The notes under the pieces were generated by a model. It saw only the letters and a list, made by a program, of their open reading frames with translations, was not told the origin of the DNA and made no database searches. From Rubrivivax sp. (GTDB lineage Bacteria; Pseudomonadota; Gammaproteobacteria; Burkholderiales; Burkholderiaceae_C): 64,000 nt of DNA. Position numbers and translations under genes: made by a program. Shown one piece after another: positions 9,916 to 18,252 of this stretch (position 1 is its first letter; each line of letters begins with the position of its first letter). The DNA lies in contig JAUXRG010000064.1 in the NCBI GenBank assembly GCA_030681795.1, positions 1 through 64,000 on the forward strand, read 5' to 3'.

Positions 9916-11021
9916 GGACGGTCCGCCGGCTCCTGTACCGGGACATCATCGCCTCGGTGATCTTCGTGGCGCTGGCGTTCCTGTCGCTCTTCTACTTCAT
10001 CGATTTCGTCGACCAGCTCGACGGCGTGGGCAAGCGCGGCCGAACGGCCTGGGATGCCGTGCTGGCAGCGGCACTGCAGCAGCCGGGGCACTTCTACGAG
10101 CTCTTTCCCATCGCCGTGCTGATCGGCACCATCTATTCGCTGGCGCGCCTGGCCCAGTCCTCCGAATTCACCATCCTGCGCACGGCGGGTCTGGGGCCGG
10201 GGCGTGCGCTGGGCTTGCTGGCCGTCCTGGGCGTGGTCTTCGGAGCGGTCACCTTCGTGACCGGTGACTACATCGCCCCACCCAGCGAGCGCGCGAACGT
10301 GCGGCTCAAGGCCCGCCTTGCCGGTGGCCTGACGCTGGGCGGCGCGGGCGCGTGGCTGAAGGAGAAGCGCAGCACGCCAGCGGGCGAGCGCAGCTACTCG
10401 GTGAATGTGGCGGGAGCCAGCGCCGGCGGCGGCCTGTTGGGCGTGCGCATCTTCGAATTCGACGCCGACGGCCGCCTCGTTTCACGCACGCAGGCGCGCG
10501 AAGGCAGCGTGGCGGGCGATGGCAGCTGGACCTTGATCGACGCCGAGTTGGCCGAATGGCCCAGCGCGCGCAGCCCGCAGGCCCAGGTCCGGCTGCAGCG
10601 CCACGCGACGCTGGTCTGGCCCAGCACGCTGAGCGCCAATGTCGTGGCTGCCGCCGTGCTGCCGCTGGCCACCATGACCACCGTCGAACTCTGGCGCTAC
10701 AGCACGCACCTCAGCGACCAGGAACAGGCCACCCAGGCGTACGAGATCCGCTTCTGGCGCAAGGCGCTGTACCCACTGGCCGGCCTGGTCATGATGGGAC
10801 TGGCGCTGCCCTTCGCCTACATGCATGCCAGGGCGGGCAGCGTCAGCCTCAAGGTCTTCGGCGGCATCATGCTGGGCATCAGCTTCGTGCTGCTCAACAA
10901 CCTCTCGGGTCACATCGGCGTGTTGCGCGGCTGGACCCCCTGGATCGCCGCCGCCACGCCCAGCCTGATCTACCTGCTGCTGTCGATGGCCGCCTTCGCC
11001 TGGCTGGTGCGCTATCGTTAG
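9912..11021 (+). CDS. lptG: LPS export ABC transporter permease LptG
   Basis: Partner permease of LptF. The 369 residues start MRTVRRLLYRDIIASVIFVALAFLSLFYFIDFVDQL, the conserved LptG N-terminus (R-hydrophobic-FxDF). The jellyroll lies in the middle and three membrane helices at the C-terminus, with FAYMHARAGSVSLKVFGGIMLGISFVLLNNL. The start is fixed by the 4-nt ATGA overlap with lptF. CbiX follows 4 bp after the stop, so transcription probably continues. Confidence 0.94.
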   Translation: MRTVRRLLYRDIIASVIFVALAFLSLFYFIDFVDQLDGVGKRGRTAWDAVLAAALQQPGHFYELFPIAVLIGTIYSLARLAQSSEFTILRTAGLGPGRALGLLAVLGVVFGAVTFVTGDYIAPPSERANVRLKARLAGGLTLGGAGAWLKEKRSTPAGERSYSVNVAGASAGGGLLGVRIFEFDADGRLVSRTQAREGSVAGDGSWTLIDAELAEWPSARSPQAQVRLQRHATLVWPSTLSANVVAAAVLPLATMTTVELWRYSTHLSDQEQATQAYEIRFWRKALYPLAGLVMMGLALPFAYMHARAGSVSLKVFGGIMLGISFVLLNNLSGHIGVLRGWTPWIAAATPSLIYLLLSMAAFAWLVRYR

Positions 11022-11025
11022 TCGC

Positions 11026-11400
11026 ATGCAAGACGGACTGATCCTCTTCGCGCACGGCGCCCGCGACCCGAGCTGGGCGGCGCCCTTCGAGGCCGTGGCC
11101 CAGCGCGTGCGCCAGGCGCGCCCGGGCCAGGCCGTGCGGCTGGCCTACCTCGAGTGCATGACGCCCAGCCTGGTCGAGGCCGGGGCGGCGCTGGTGGCCG
11201 AGGGCTGCGCGCAGGTGCTCGTGTTGCCCATGTTCCTGGGCACCGGGGGCCACGTGCGCAAGGACCTGCCGGTCCTGCTCGCGCAACTGCAGCAGGCGCA
11301 TCCTGCCGCGCGCTTCACGCTGCTCGGGGCCATCGGCGAAGTCGACAGCGTTGTCGCGGCGATGGCGCAAGCGGCGGCGGCGGCCCTGCAAGAAGGCTGA
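11026..11400 (+). CDS. Short CbiX/SirB-type sirohydrochlorin chelatase
   Basis: The 124-residue single-domain protein is of CbiX family size (CbiX-S about 120 residues) and inserts Fe2+ or Co2+ into sirohydrochlorin. The N-terminal ILFAHGARDPSW carries the family's metal/substrate His in an HGSRD-like motif. VLVLPMFLGTGGHVRKDLP holds the second metal-binding His. It lies 4 bp after lptG and overlaps the next gene by one base (TGATG). The following gene is a CysB-like regulator of sulfur assimilation, so a role in siroheme for sulfite reductase is the simplest reading. Metal specificity is not visible. Confidence 0.85.
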   Translation: MQDGLILFAHGARDPSWAAPFEAVAQRVRQARPGQAVRLAYLECMTPSLVEAGAALVAEGCAQVLVLPMFLGTGGHVRKDLPVLLAQLQQAHPAARFTLLGAIGEVDSVVAAMAQAAAAALQEG

Positions 11401-12344
11401 TGAACCTGCACCAGTTCCGCTTCGTCCAGGAGGCGGTGCGGCGCCAGCTCAACCTCACCGACACGGCCAAGGCGCTGGGTACCTCGCAACCCGCGGTCAG
11501 CAAGGCCATCCTGGAATTCGAGGAAGAGCTCGGCGTCGACATCTTCGCTCGCCACGGCAAGCGGCTCAAGCGCATCACCGAACCGGGGCAGGCCGTGCTG
11601 CGCTCGGTCGACCTCATCATGCGCGAGGTGGCCAACCTCAAGCGCATCGGTGAAGAGTTCTCCAAGCAGGACGCCGGCACGCTGTCGATCGCCTGCACGC
11701 ACACCCAGGCACGCTATTTCCTGCCGGGGCCCGTGGCGGAGTTGCGCAAGCGCTACCCCAAGGTGCAGGTGGTGCTGCACCAGACCACGCCCGAGCGCGT
11801 GGCCCGCATGCTGCTCGACGACGCGGCCGAGATCGGGCTGGCCACCGAGGGCCTGGCCGACCATGACGGCCTCGTGACCCTGCCCTGCTACGAGTGGCAG
11901 CATGTGGCCGTGGTGCCAGCCGGCCACGCCCTGGCCGCCGTGGAGCGCCCGACCCTGGAGCAGCTCGCGGCGCACCCGCTGGCGCTCTACCCGCGCAACC
12001 TGACCGGCCGTGCCCGCATCGATCAGGCCTTCGAGCGTGCCCGGCTGCGGCCGCTGGTGGCGTTGGAGGCCGCCGATGCGGAAGTCATCAAGACCTATGT
12101 GCGCCTGGGGCTGGGCGTGGGCATCGTCACCGAGCTGGCGATGGGTACCGAGCCGGTCGAGGCCGATGTCATCTACCGCCCGCTGGGGCATCTGTTCGGC
12201 TCCCACGTCGCCCACGTGGCCTTCAAGCGTGGGGCCTATCTGCGCCAGTTCGTGCTCGCCTTCGCCGAGCTGCTTGCGCCGCGCCTGACCGCCGCGCTGA
12301 TCGAACGCGCGATGCACGGCCACGACCCCGACCACCCACTCTGA
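11400..12344 (+). CDS. CysB-family LysR-type transcriptional regulator
   Basis: The 314 residues begin MNLHQFRFVQEAVRRQLNLTDTAKALGTSQPAVSKAILEFEEELG, the CysB/Cbl winged-helix signature, which is distinct from general LysR sequences. GIFARHGKRLKRITEPG-type wing residues follow. The effector domain is typical (CTHTQARYFLP, QTTPERV, residues about 95-300). CysB homologues activate sulfate-assimilation genes with acetylserine as inducer. One-base overlap with the CbiX gene supports a shared transcript and a sulfur/siroheme context. Whether it is the main CysB or a paralogue (Cbl-like) cannot be settled here. Confidence 0.88.
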   Translation: MNLHQFRFVQEAVRRQLNLTDTAKALGTSQPAVSKAILEFEEELGVDIFARHGKRLKRITEPGQAVLRSVDLIMREVANLKRIGEEFSKQDAGTLSIACTHTQARYFLPGPVAELRKRYPKVQVVLHQTTPERVARMLLDDAAEIGLATEGLADHDGLVTLPCYEWQHVAVVPAGHALAAVERPTLEQLAAHPLALYPRNLTGRARIDQAFERARLRPLVALEAADAEVIKTYVRLGLGVGIVTELAMGTEPVEADVIYRPLGHLFGSHVAHVAFKRGAYLRQFVLAFAELLAPRLTAALIERAMHGHDPDHPL

Positions 12345-12354
12345 CCCCCTGCCC

Positions 12355-13530
12355 ATGAACGCTGCCGCAGCGCCGCCCGCCTTCACGCCCGCCCTGGAAA
12401 GCCGCCTGCCGCGGGTCGGCACCACGATCTTCACCGTCATGTCCGCCCTGGCGCAGGAACGGGGTGCCGTGAACCTCGGCCAGGGGTTCCCGGACTTCGA
12501 TTGCGACCCGACGCTCCTGGGCCATGTCGGCGACGCCATGCGCGAGGGCCTGAATCAGTATCCGCCGATGGCCGGGGTGCCGCTGCTGCGCCAGCGCGTG
12601 GCCGACAAGATGGCGGCGCTGTACGGCCGGCGCTACGACGCCGACACCGAGGTCACGATCACGGCCGGAGCCACGCAAGCCATCTTCACCGCGGTGCTGT
12701 GCTGCGTGCACCCCGGCGACGAGGTGATCGTGCTGGAGCCCTGCTACGACAGCTACGCGCCGAGCATCGAACTCGCCGGGGGCCGCATCGTGCGCGTGCC
12801 GCTGGTGCCCGGCAGCTTCAGGCCCGATTTCGAGCGCATCGGCGCGGCGCTGTCGCCGCGCACGCGGCTGGTCATGATCAACTCGCCGCACAACCCCACC
12901 GCCACCGTCTGGACGCGCGCCGAGATGGAACGTCTGGCGCAGCTGCTGGCGCCGACGCAGGCGCTGCTGCTGTCCGACGAGGTCTACGAGCACATGGTGT
13001 TCGACGGCGTGCCGCACGTCAGCGCGTCGTCGATTCCGGCGCTGGCGGCGCGCGCCTTCGTGGTCTCGAGCTTCGGCAAGACCTACCACGTCACCGGCTG
13101 GAAGGTCGGCTACGTGGCCGCGCCGGCGGCGTTGACGGCCGAGTTCCGCAAGGTGCACCAGTTCAACGTCTTCACGGTCAACACGCCCGTCCAGCACGGC
13201 CTCGCGCGCTATATGGCCGACCCCACGCCCCACCTTCAACTGCCCACGTTCTACCAGCGCAAGCGCGACCTCTTTCGCGACGGCCTGGCGCGCACGCGGC
13301 TGCGTCCGCTGCACACCCAGGGCAGCTACTTCCAGCTCGTGGACTACCGCGCCGTGAGCGCCTTGCCTGAAGCCGAGTTCTGCCAGTGGCTCACGCGCGA
13401 AGTCGGCGTGGCGGCGATTCCCGTGGCGGCGTTTTACGAAGGCGGTTTCGAGCAGGGTCTGGCGCGGCTGTGCTTTGCCAAGCGCGAGGAGACACTCGTG
13501 CAAGCGCTGCAGCGGCTGCAGCGGCTCTAG
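12355..13530 (+). CDS. PLP-dependent aminotransferase, YbdL/methionine aminotransferase type
   Basis: Fold-type I class I aminotransferase, 391 residues. It has LGQGFPDFDCDPTL near the N-terminus, ITAGATQAIFTAV, the NSPHNPTATVW substrate loop, LLSDEVYEHMVFDG, and the PLP lysine in SSFGKTYHVTGWKVGYV. This lysine block is that of the YbdL / kynurenine aminotransferase III branch, where YbdL transaminates methionine and aromatic amino acids. It lies 10 bp after the CysB-like gene, suggesting a link to sulfur amino acids. Substrate is inferred from the subfamily. The stop lies 1 bp from the stop of the convergent fimV-like gene. Confidence 0.85.
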   Translation: MNAAAAPPAFTPALESRLPRVGTTIFTVMSALAQERGAVNLGQGFPDFDCDPTLLGHVGDAMREGLNQYPPMAGVPLLRQRVADKMAALYGRRYDADTEVTITAGATQAIFTAVLCCVHPGDEVIVLEPCYDSYAPSIELAGGRIVRVPLVPGSFRPDFERIGAALSPRTRLVMINSPHNPTATVWTRAEMERLAQLLAPTQALLLSDEVYEHMVFDGVPHVSASSIPALAARAFVVSSFGKTYHVTGWKVGYVAAPAALTAEFRKVHQFNVFTVNTPVQHGLARYMADPTPHLQLPTFYQRKRDLFRDGLARTRLRPLHTQGSYFQLVDYRAVSALPEAEFCQWLTREVGVAAIPVAAFYEGGFEQGLARLCFAKREETLVQALQRLQRL

Positions 13531-13531
13531 A

Positions 13532-15547
13532 TCAGCGGCGCCGCGGCGTCGGCGGCGGTGGGTCTTGCAGCAGGTCGAAAATGCTCGAAGGCCGCTCGGC
13601 CTCGGCCGAGAGGTCGAAGTCCAGCGGCGCGGTCGGCCGGTCGTCGGGCTCTTGCCGCGGCTCGCCGGCCACATGCTCCGGGCCCGGATACGGCGCAGGT
13701 GAGGCGCCGCCAACTTCGCTGCCGTCGTTCATCGGCAGCAGAAGGTCCACGCTGCCGCTTTCGACGGCCTCGCGGTCGAGCAAGTCACGCGCCAGCGAAT
13801 ACAGGAACAGCACTTCGCGGTAAGCCGGCAGATCGAACAGTTCGCCACGCGACTTGCGGAACAGCAAAGCCTCGAGCTCGGCCATCGCGTCCAGCGGTCG
13901 GGCCCACACCCCTTGCAGTCGCGGCACGACACCGGGGTAATCCTCCAGCGTGCGGCCGCTGGCCAGGTCCACGTCCCATTCGGGCGCGTAGGCGTTGAAG
14001 CGCCGGTTGAAGCGCGAACGCATGCGCTCGTAGTCGGTGGGGTCGCCGCGCCGGCGGTAGATCTCCATCAGCTTCAGATAGGGCAGCGGGCTGCCGCCGC
14101 CGGTGTGGCGCAAATGCTCCACCAGCAGGTCAATGGCCGCCTCGTCCTGGCCGAGCACGACGAAGAACTCGGCCTGCTGCTCGAGGTCGATGAGTTCTTC
14201 GATGGACACATCGCGCGCTGCCGTGTCCTCGCTCACGAGCCTGGGCGGCACCACGTCCGTGCGCTGCATGGCCTGCGCGTCCGCGGGCTGCAGCGCAGCG
14301 GGCGGGCCCTGAGGGCCGGCGGCCAAGGGCGCAGGCGACGAGGCCGGCCAGGCGTCCGCCGGCACCGACGCCGGCGGCGGCCAGGCCGGCGTGCCACGCG
14401 GATGTCCCAGCGCGGAATCCGTCTGCGCGAGCTCGGAAGTGACGAACGGGATCGGCCGCGTGAGCTGCCGGCTCGGCGTGGGCTCCGGCGGACGCACCAG
14501 CGCGGTCGCCTGGCGCCAGGCATCCTGCTGTTGGCGCTGCGCCTTGGACAGCCGCCAGGCCAGCCACGCAGTGAGGCCGGCCAACAGGAACACGGCCATG
14601 AAGAGTGGCCAAAGCCAGCGTGCGGCATCCTCAGCGCGGCCCAGGCGCTCGCGCCATTGCACCCCCAGGTCGCGGCTGTCCTTGGCTTGTGCGTGCAACT
14701 GCTCGACGGTGCGCTCGAGCGAGGCGATGCGTTCCGAAGCGGCCGAGGCCGCCGAAGCTGCCGCGCGCGCGGCGCTGGCCGCCTGAGCCACCGCTTCCAG
14801 GGCCTGGTCCACCGCCAGGGCTTCGGCCATTGCCACCGGCTCGGCCAATTCGAGTTTGAGCCGCGGCACGGCGGCAGAAGCCACCACGGCGGCGCGGCGG
14901 GCGCGCCGGCTCGATTCGCCGCGCGCTTTGGTGGCCGCGGCCCGCCGTTGCGGCGCGCGGCCGTCGGCCTTTGCCGCCGCTCGCGTCGCGCCCCTCGCTC
15001 GGTCCGGGGAGTCAGCGCGCTGCGGATTCGCCGCCACGGATGCGCCGCGCGGCGCGGCGACCGCGGCGCCGGCCGTGCTGCCCGCAGGCAGGGTCGGAAC
15101 AACATCCAGGCCGGCGGGCACCTCGGGCAGCACCGCCGCAAGCACAGGGGCGACCGCCACGGGTGAGAGGGGTGGATCGGCAAAAACGACAAAGCGCCGC
15201 GACAGCTTGCCCGAGCATTCTGCACTGAGCAGCACGCCGATCACGGGCTCGTCGATGGCCACCGAGGTGATCACGCGCACCCTCGCGAGGTCCACGCCGG
15301 TCGGCTCCACCGCCGTACGCACCAGTGCCGCGGGCAGCCTGCGCTCACCCACAGTGACTTCAGCACTCACGCATTCGGGCGCCAGCGGTTCACCCGCATC
15401 GAGCCGCACCTGCACGGCGAAGTCGAGGGCCTGCCCGAGCACAGCGGCGGTGCCGCCGGCGCCGAAACCCGCTGCCGAAACGACTGTGGCCGCTGTGGTT
15501 GCGGCACCCGCGATGACCAACGAGAGCCAGGGCCGCTTCTTCTGCAT
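13532..15547 (-). CDS. FimV/HubP-like membrane protein
   Basis: The 671 residues begin with a signal sequence (about 1-25, ending VVSAAG). A FimV-type N-terminal domain follows (about 27-130, LGQALDFAVQVRLDAGEPL, matching the lgq-L-a-I-L motif of FimV), then a basic Ala/Arg-rich low-complexity stretch (about 165-220) and an alanine-rich coiled coil (about 235-300). One membrane helix (about 308-328) leads to a cytoplasmic part with ELIDLEQQAEFFVVLGQDEAAIDLL and TPR-like helices. FimV/HubP proteins organise polar pili and chemotaxis machinery. The LysM domain found in some members is not evident. Function is inferred from architecture; no pilus genes are nearby. Confidence 0.75.
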   Translation of the reverse strand: MQKKRPWLSLVIAGAATTAATVVSAAGFGAGGTAAVLGQALDFAVQVRLDAGEPLAPECVSAEVTVGERRLPAALVRTAVEPTGVDLARVRVITSVAIDEPVIGVLLSAECSGKLSRRFVVFADPPLSPVAVAPVLAAVLPEVPAGLDVVPTLPAGSTAGAAVAAPRGASVAANPQRADSPDRARGATRAAAKADGRAPQRRAAATKARGESSRRARRAAVVASAAVPRLKLELAEPVAMAEALAVDQALEAVAQAASAARAAASAASAASERIASLERTVEQLHAQAKDSRDLGVQWRERLGRAEDAARWLWPLFMAVFLLAGLTAWLAWRLSKAQRQQQDAWRQATALVRPPEPTPSRQLTRPIPFVTSELAQTDSALGHPRGTPAWPPPASVPADAWPASSPAPLAAGPQGPPAALQPADAQAMQRTDVVPPRLVSEDTAARDVSIEELIDLEQQAEFFVVLGQDEAAIDLLVEHLRHTGGGSPLPYLKLMEIYRRRGDPTDYERMRSRFNRRFNAYAPEWDVDLASGRTLEDYPGVVPRLQGVWARPLDAMAELEALLFRKSRGELFDLPAYREVLFLYSLARDLLDREAVESGSVDLLLPMNDGSEVGGASPAPYPGPEHVAGEPRQEPDDRPTAPLDFDLSAEAERPSSIFDLLQDPPPPTPRRR

Positions 15548-15728
15548 GCGGGATTGGGGAAAGGGGGTCGGACGACCGTGGGAAAAAATGCCTCGGGGAC
15601 TCTAGCACGGCAGGTTACAAACTCATCTCATCCGTGGGCCGGACTCACCCCCCCTTTCCGTGGCGCCTTGCACGCGCCGCGCCCTGCCTCGTGCGGTATG
15701 CGCCATCGGCCTTCTGCCTACAGCGTGC

Positions 15729-15742
15729 TTGATATCGGACAA
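15729..15742 (+). promoter_or_regulatory. FNR-like box upstream of uspA
   Basis: TTGAT-ATCG-GACAA matches the FNR/Anr consensus TTGAT-N4-ATCAA at 8 of 10 defined positions. It is centred about 80 bp before the uspA start. Universal stress genes are frequent FNR/Anr/Dnr targets, and a Crp/Fnr regulator is the next gene. The site is otherwise unsupported. Confidence 0.45.
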
Positions 15743-15816
15743 GGACCGCGCACGACGAAGCACTAGCCTCAGGCGGCGCACCGCGCTAACCTGCCCAGGC
15801 AAATGAGGAGCTCCCC

Positions 15817-16263
15817 ATGAAAGTCCTGCTGCCCGTCGACGGTTCGGCCGACTCGCTTGCTGCGGTGCAATACGCGCTGCAGCTAAGCCAGCTGGGTTTG
15901 CTTGCGAGCTTCGTGCTCGTCAACGTGCAACCTTCGGCGTCGCTGTACGAGATGGTGGTGGCGCATGACGCCGATGTGATCGCCCGTGTGCGCGGCGACG
16001 CCGGCGCAGACCAACTGGCTGCCGCCGAGGCGCTGCTGGAGGCCGCGGGGGTCGAATACGAGAGCGAAGTCGCCGGTGGCGAACCCGAGACCCTGCTGCT
16101 CGAGCTGCTCGAGAACTACGGCTGCGACGCCATCATGGTGGGCGCCCGCGGGCTCGACCACGCGGCATCGTCCGGCATCGGGCACGTGGCCCATGCCCTG
16201 CTGTTGCACAGCGCGGTGCCGGTGACCTTGGTGCGGCAGGCGCCGGCCAACGAAGCGGAGTAG
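15817..16263 (+). CDS. Universal stress protein (UspA family)
   Basis: The 148-residue single Usp domain begins MKVLLPVDGSADSLAAVQYALQL with the conserved Asp-Gly-Ser. The C-terminal nucleotide region reads GARGLDHAASSGIGHVAHALL...PVTLVR. The Gly-x2-Gly-x9-Gly pattern is kept, but the residue after the last Gly is His rather than Ser/Thr, so ATP binding is uncertain. A strong GAGGAG ribosome-binding site lies before the ATG. An FNR-like box is upstream and a Crp/Fnr regulator is 107 bp downstream. A role under low oxygen or stationary phase is inferred. Confidence 0.88.
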   Translation: MKVLLPVDGSADSLAAVQYALQLSQLGLLASFVLVNVQPSASLYEMVVAHDADVIARVRGDAGADQLAAAEALLEAAGVEYESEVAGGEPETLLLELLENYGCDAIMVGARGLDHAASSGIGHVAHALLLHSAVPVTLVRQAPANEAE

Positions 16264-16370
16264 TTCGCGCACGGCGGCTCGAGCTGCGCCGCTGCCCAAC
16301 CGTGCCGGGCCTGGTGCAGGTGGCGATGGACAATCGCGTCGCCGCGTTGCTGTCGCCTCAGGGACAAACC

Positions 16371-17075
16371 ATGAATACCCCCGTTCTTACAATCGACGAG
16401 CTTCACAACATCGAGTCGGGCGCGTGGTTCAGCAAGCTTTCCCAGACACTGAGAAGTGCCATCCTCGCGCGCGCTGCGGTGCGCCGGCTTGGCGATGGCG
16501 AAGCGCTCGCGTCACGCGGCTCGGCGGCGCAGGAATGGTGTGGCGTGGCGCGCGGCGCGGTGCGCATCAGTTCGGTCTCGTTGTCGGGCAAGCAGGTCAC
16601 GCTGACCTATGCCGAACCGGGCACCTGGTTCGGCGACATCGCGCTCTTCGACGGACTGCCGCGCACGCACAATGCCGACGCGCATGGCGCGACCACGCTG
16701 CTCGTGGTGCGCAAGCCCGACTTCAAGGCCCTGCTGGCGCAGCACGTGGAGTTGTACGACGCCCTGCTGCGCCTGAATTGCCGCCGCCTGCGGCTGATAT
16801 TCGACCAGTTCGAAGACCTCAATACCCGGCCGCTGCAGGCCCGTCTGGCCAAGCAGATCCTGCTACTGGCGCGAAGCTACGGCGAGCCCCGGGGCGAAGA
16901 GATCCGCGTCGGCCTGGCCCTGGCGCAGGAAGACCTGGCGCAGTTGCTGGGCGCTTCGCGCCAACGTGTCAACCAGGAGCTCAAGGGCTTCGAGCGCGAG
17001 GGTGCGGTGCGCGTGGAGCCGACGCGGCTGGTGGTGCTGTCGCGCGACAAGCTGCTGGCCATCGCCGAACGCTGA
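16371..17075 (+). CDS. Crp/Fnr-family transcriptional regulator
   Basis: The 234-residue protein has a cyclic-nucleotide-binding-like beta-roll (about 30-145, GTWFGDIALFDGLPRTHNADA) and a C-terminal winged helix (AQEDLAQLLGASRQRVNQELKGFEREG). It has no N-terminal cysteine cluster for an Fe-S centre and lacks the Crp Glu/Arg cAMP-contact pattern, so the signal is unknown. The start at MNTPVLTI (ATG 16371) has AGGGA upstream; an earlier in-frame ATG at 16326 is possible. It follows uspA and precedes the APH/acyl-CoA dehydrogenase pair by 19 bp. It may control either neighbour. Confidence 0.85.
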   Translation: MNTPVLTIDELHNIESGAWFSKLSQTLRSAILARAAVRRLGDGEALASRGSAAQEWCGVARGAVRISSVSLSGKQVTLTYAEPGTWFGDIALFDGLPRTHNADAHGATTLLVVRKPDFKALLAQHVELYDALLRLNCRRLRLIFDQFEDLNTRPLQARLAKQILLLARSYGEPRGEEIRVGLALAQEDLAQLLGASRQRVNQELKGFEREGAVRVEPTRLVVLSRDKLLAIAER

Positions 17076-17094
17076 AGGCCAGGGGCTGAGCCAC

Positions 17095-18201
17095 ATGGAG
17101 CCCATGCAGCACTTCATCGGCACCAAGCCCGTTGACCACAGCCACGCCTTTGACCTGGCCGCGCTCCAAGCGCACCTCGCGCATGCCATGCCGGGCTTCG
17201 CCGGCCCGCTCACGGTCGAGCAGTTCAAGGGCGGGCAGTCCAACCCCACCTACAAGCTCGTCACCCCCGGGCGTGCCTATGCCATGCGCAGCAAGCCCGG
17301 CCCGGCCGCGCGGTTGCTGCCATCGGCGCACGCCATCGAGCGCGAGTTCCGCGTCATGCAGGGGCTGGCCGGCAGCGGTGTGCCGGTGCCGCAGATGCAC
17401 CTGCTGTGCGAAGACGAGACCGTCATCGGCCGCGCCTTCTACGTCATGGAATTCATGGACGGCCGCGTGCTCTGGAACCAGGCCCTGCCAGAGATGAGCC
17501 CGGCCGAGCGCGGCGCCATCTACGACGAGATGAACCGCGTCATCGCCGCGCTGCACAGCGTGGACGTGAACGGCGCCGGCCTGGCCGGCTACGGCAAGCC
17601 GGGCAACTACTTCGAGCGCCAGATCGCTCGATGGAGCAAGCAGTACCTGGCCTCGCAGACGCAGCCCATCGCTGAGATGGACCGACTCATCGAGTGGCTG
17701 CCTGCGCACCTGCCCGCCGGCGCGCGCGACAGCAGCGGCCCGGCCACCATCGTGCATGGCGACTTCCGGCTCGACAACCTGATGTTCGACAAGCGCGAGC
17801 CACGCATCATCGCCGTGCTCGACTGGGAGCTCTCCACGCTGGGCCACCCGATGGCCGACTTCAGCTACCACTGCATGGCCTGGCACATCCCGCCGGGCGT
17901 GTTCCGCGGCCTGGGCGGGCTGGACCTGGCCGCGCTGGGCATCCCTGGCGAGCGGGAGTACGTGGGCCGCTATTGCGAGCGCGTGGCGCAGCACACCGGC
18001 CGACGCACCGACCCCGATGCGCTCATGGTCGACTGGAATTTCTACCTCGCCTACAACCTGTTCCGCTTGGCCTCCATCACGCAAGGCATCGCCAAGCGGG
18101 TGGTGGACGGCACGGCGGCCAGCGCCCAGGCGCGCGCCACCGGCGCGGCCACACCCGAACTGGCCCGCATGGCGTGGACCTTTGCCCAGGCCACGCGCTG
18201 A
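17095..18201 (+). CDS. APH/choline-kinase-like phosphotransferase (acyl-CoA-dehydrogenase-associated)
   Basis: The 368 residues have a protein-kinase-like fold with FKGGQSNPTYKLVTPGRAYAMRSKP as the N-lobe. The catalytic loop is VHGDFRLDNLMFD and the metal-binding segment VLDWELSTLGHPMADFSYH. Together they are the hallmark of the group that is fused to or adjacent to ACAD10/ACAD11-type acyl-CoA dehydrogenases. The dehydrogenase gene is immediately downstream (51 bp). By analogy with recent work on ACAD10/11 it may phosphorylate a 4-hydroxyacyl-CoA so that the partner can eliminate or isomerise it. This is inference from the pair. It is not an antibiotic-resistance gene by context. Confidence 0.85.
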   Translation: MEPMQHFIGTKPVDHSHAFDLAALQAHLAHAMPGFAGPLTVEQFKGGQSNPTYKLVTPGRAYAMRSKPGPAARLLPSAHAIEREFRVMQGLAGSGVPVPQMHLLCEDETVIGRAFYVMEFMDGRVLWNQALPEMSPAERGAIYDEMNRVIAALHSVDVNGAGLAGYGKPGNYFERQIARWSKQYLASQTQPIAEMDRLIEWLPAHLPAGARDSSGPATIVHGDFRLDNLMFDKREPRIIAVLDWELSTLGHPMADFSYHCMAWHIPPGVFRGLGGLDLAALGIPGEREYVGRYCERVAQHTGRRTDPDALMVDWNFYLAYNLFRLASITQGIAKRVVDGTAASAQARATGAATPELARMAWTFAQATR

Positions 18202-18252
18202 GCTCGCGGCCTGCCCTGTTTTCACCCGAGACCCACACCCGAGACCCCCACC

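Noticed and set aside
17095-18201. Possible aminoglycoside-resistance kinase
   Set aside because: The kinase motifs are those of the acyl-CoA-dehydrogenase-associated branch and the dehydrogenase gene follows directly.
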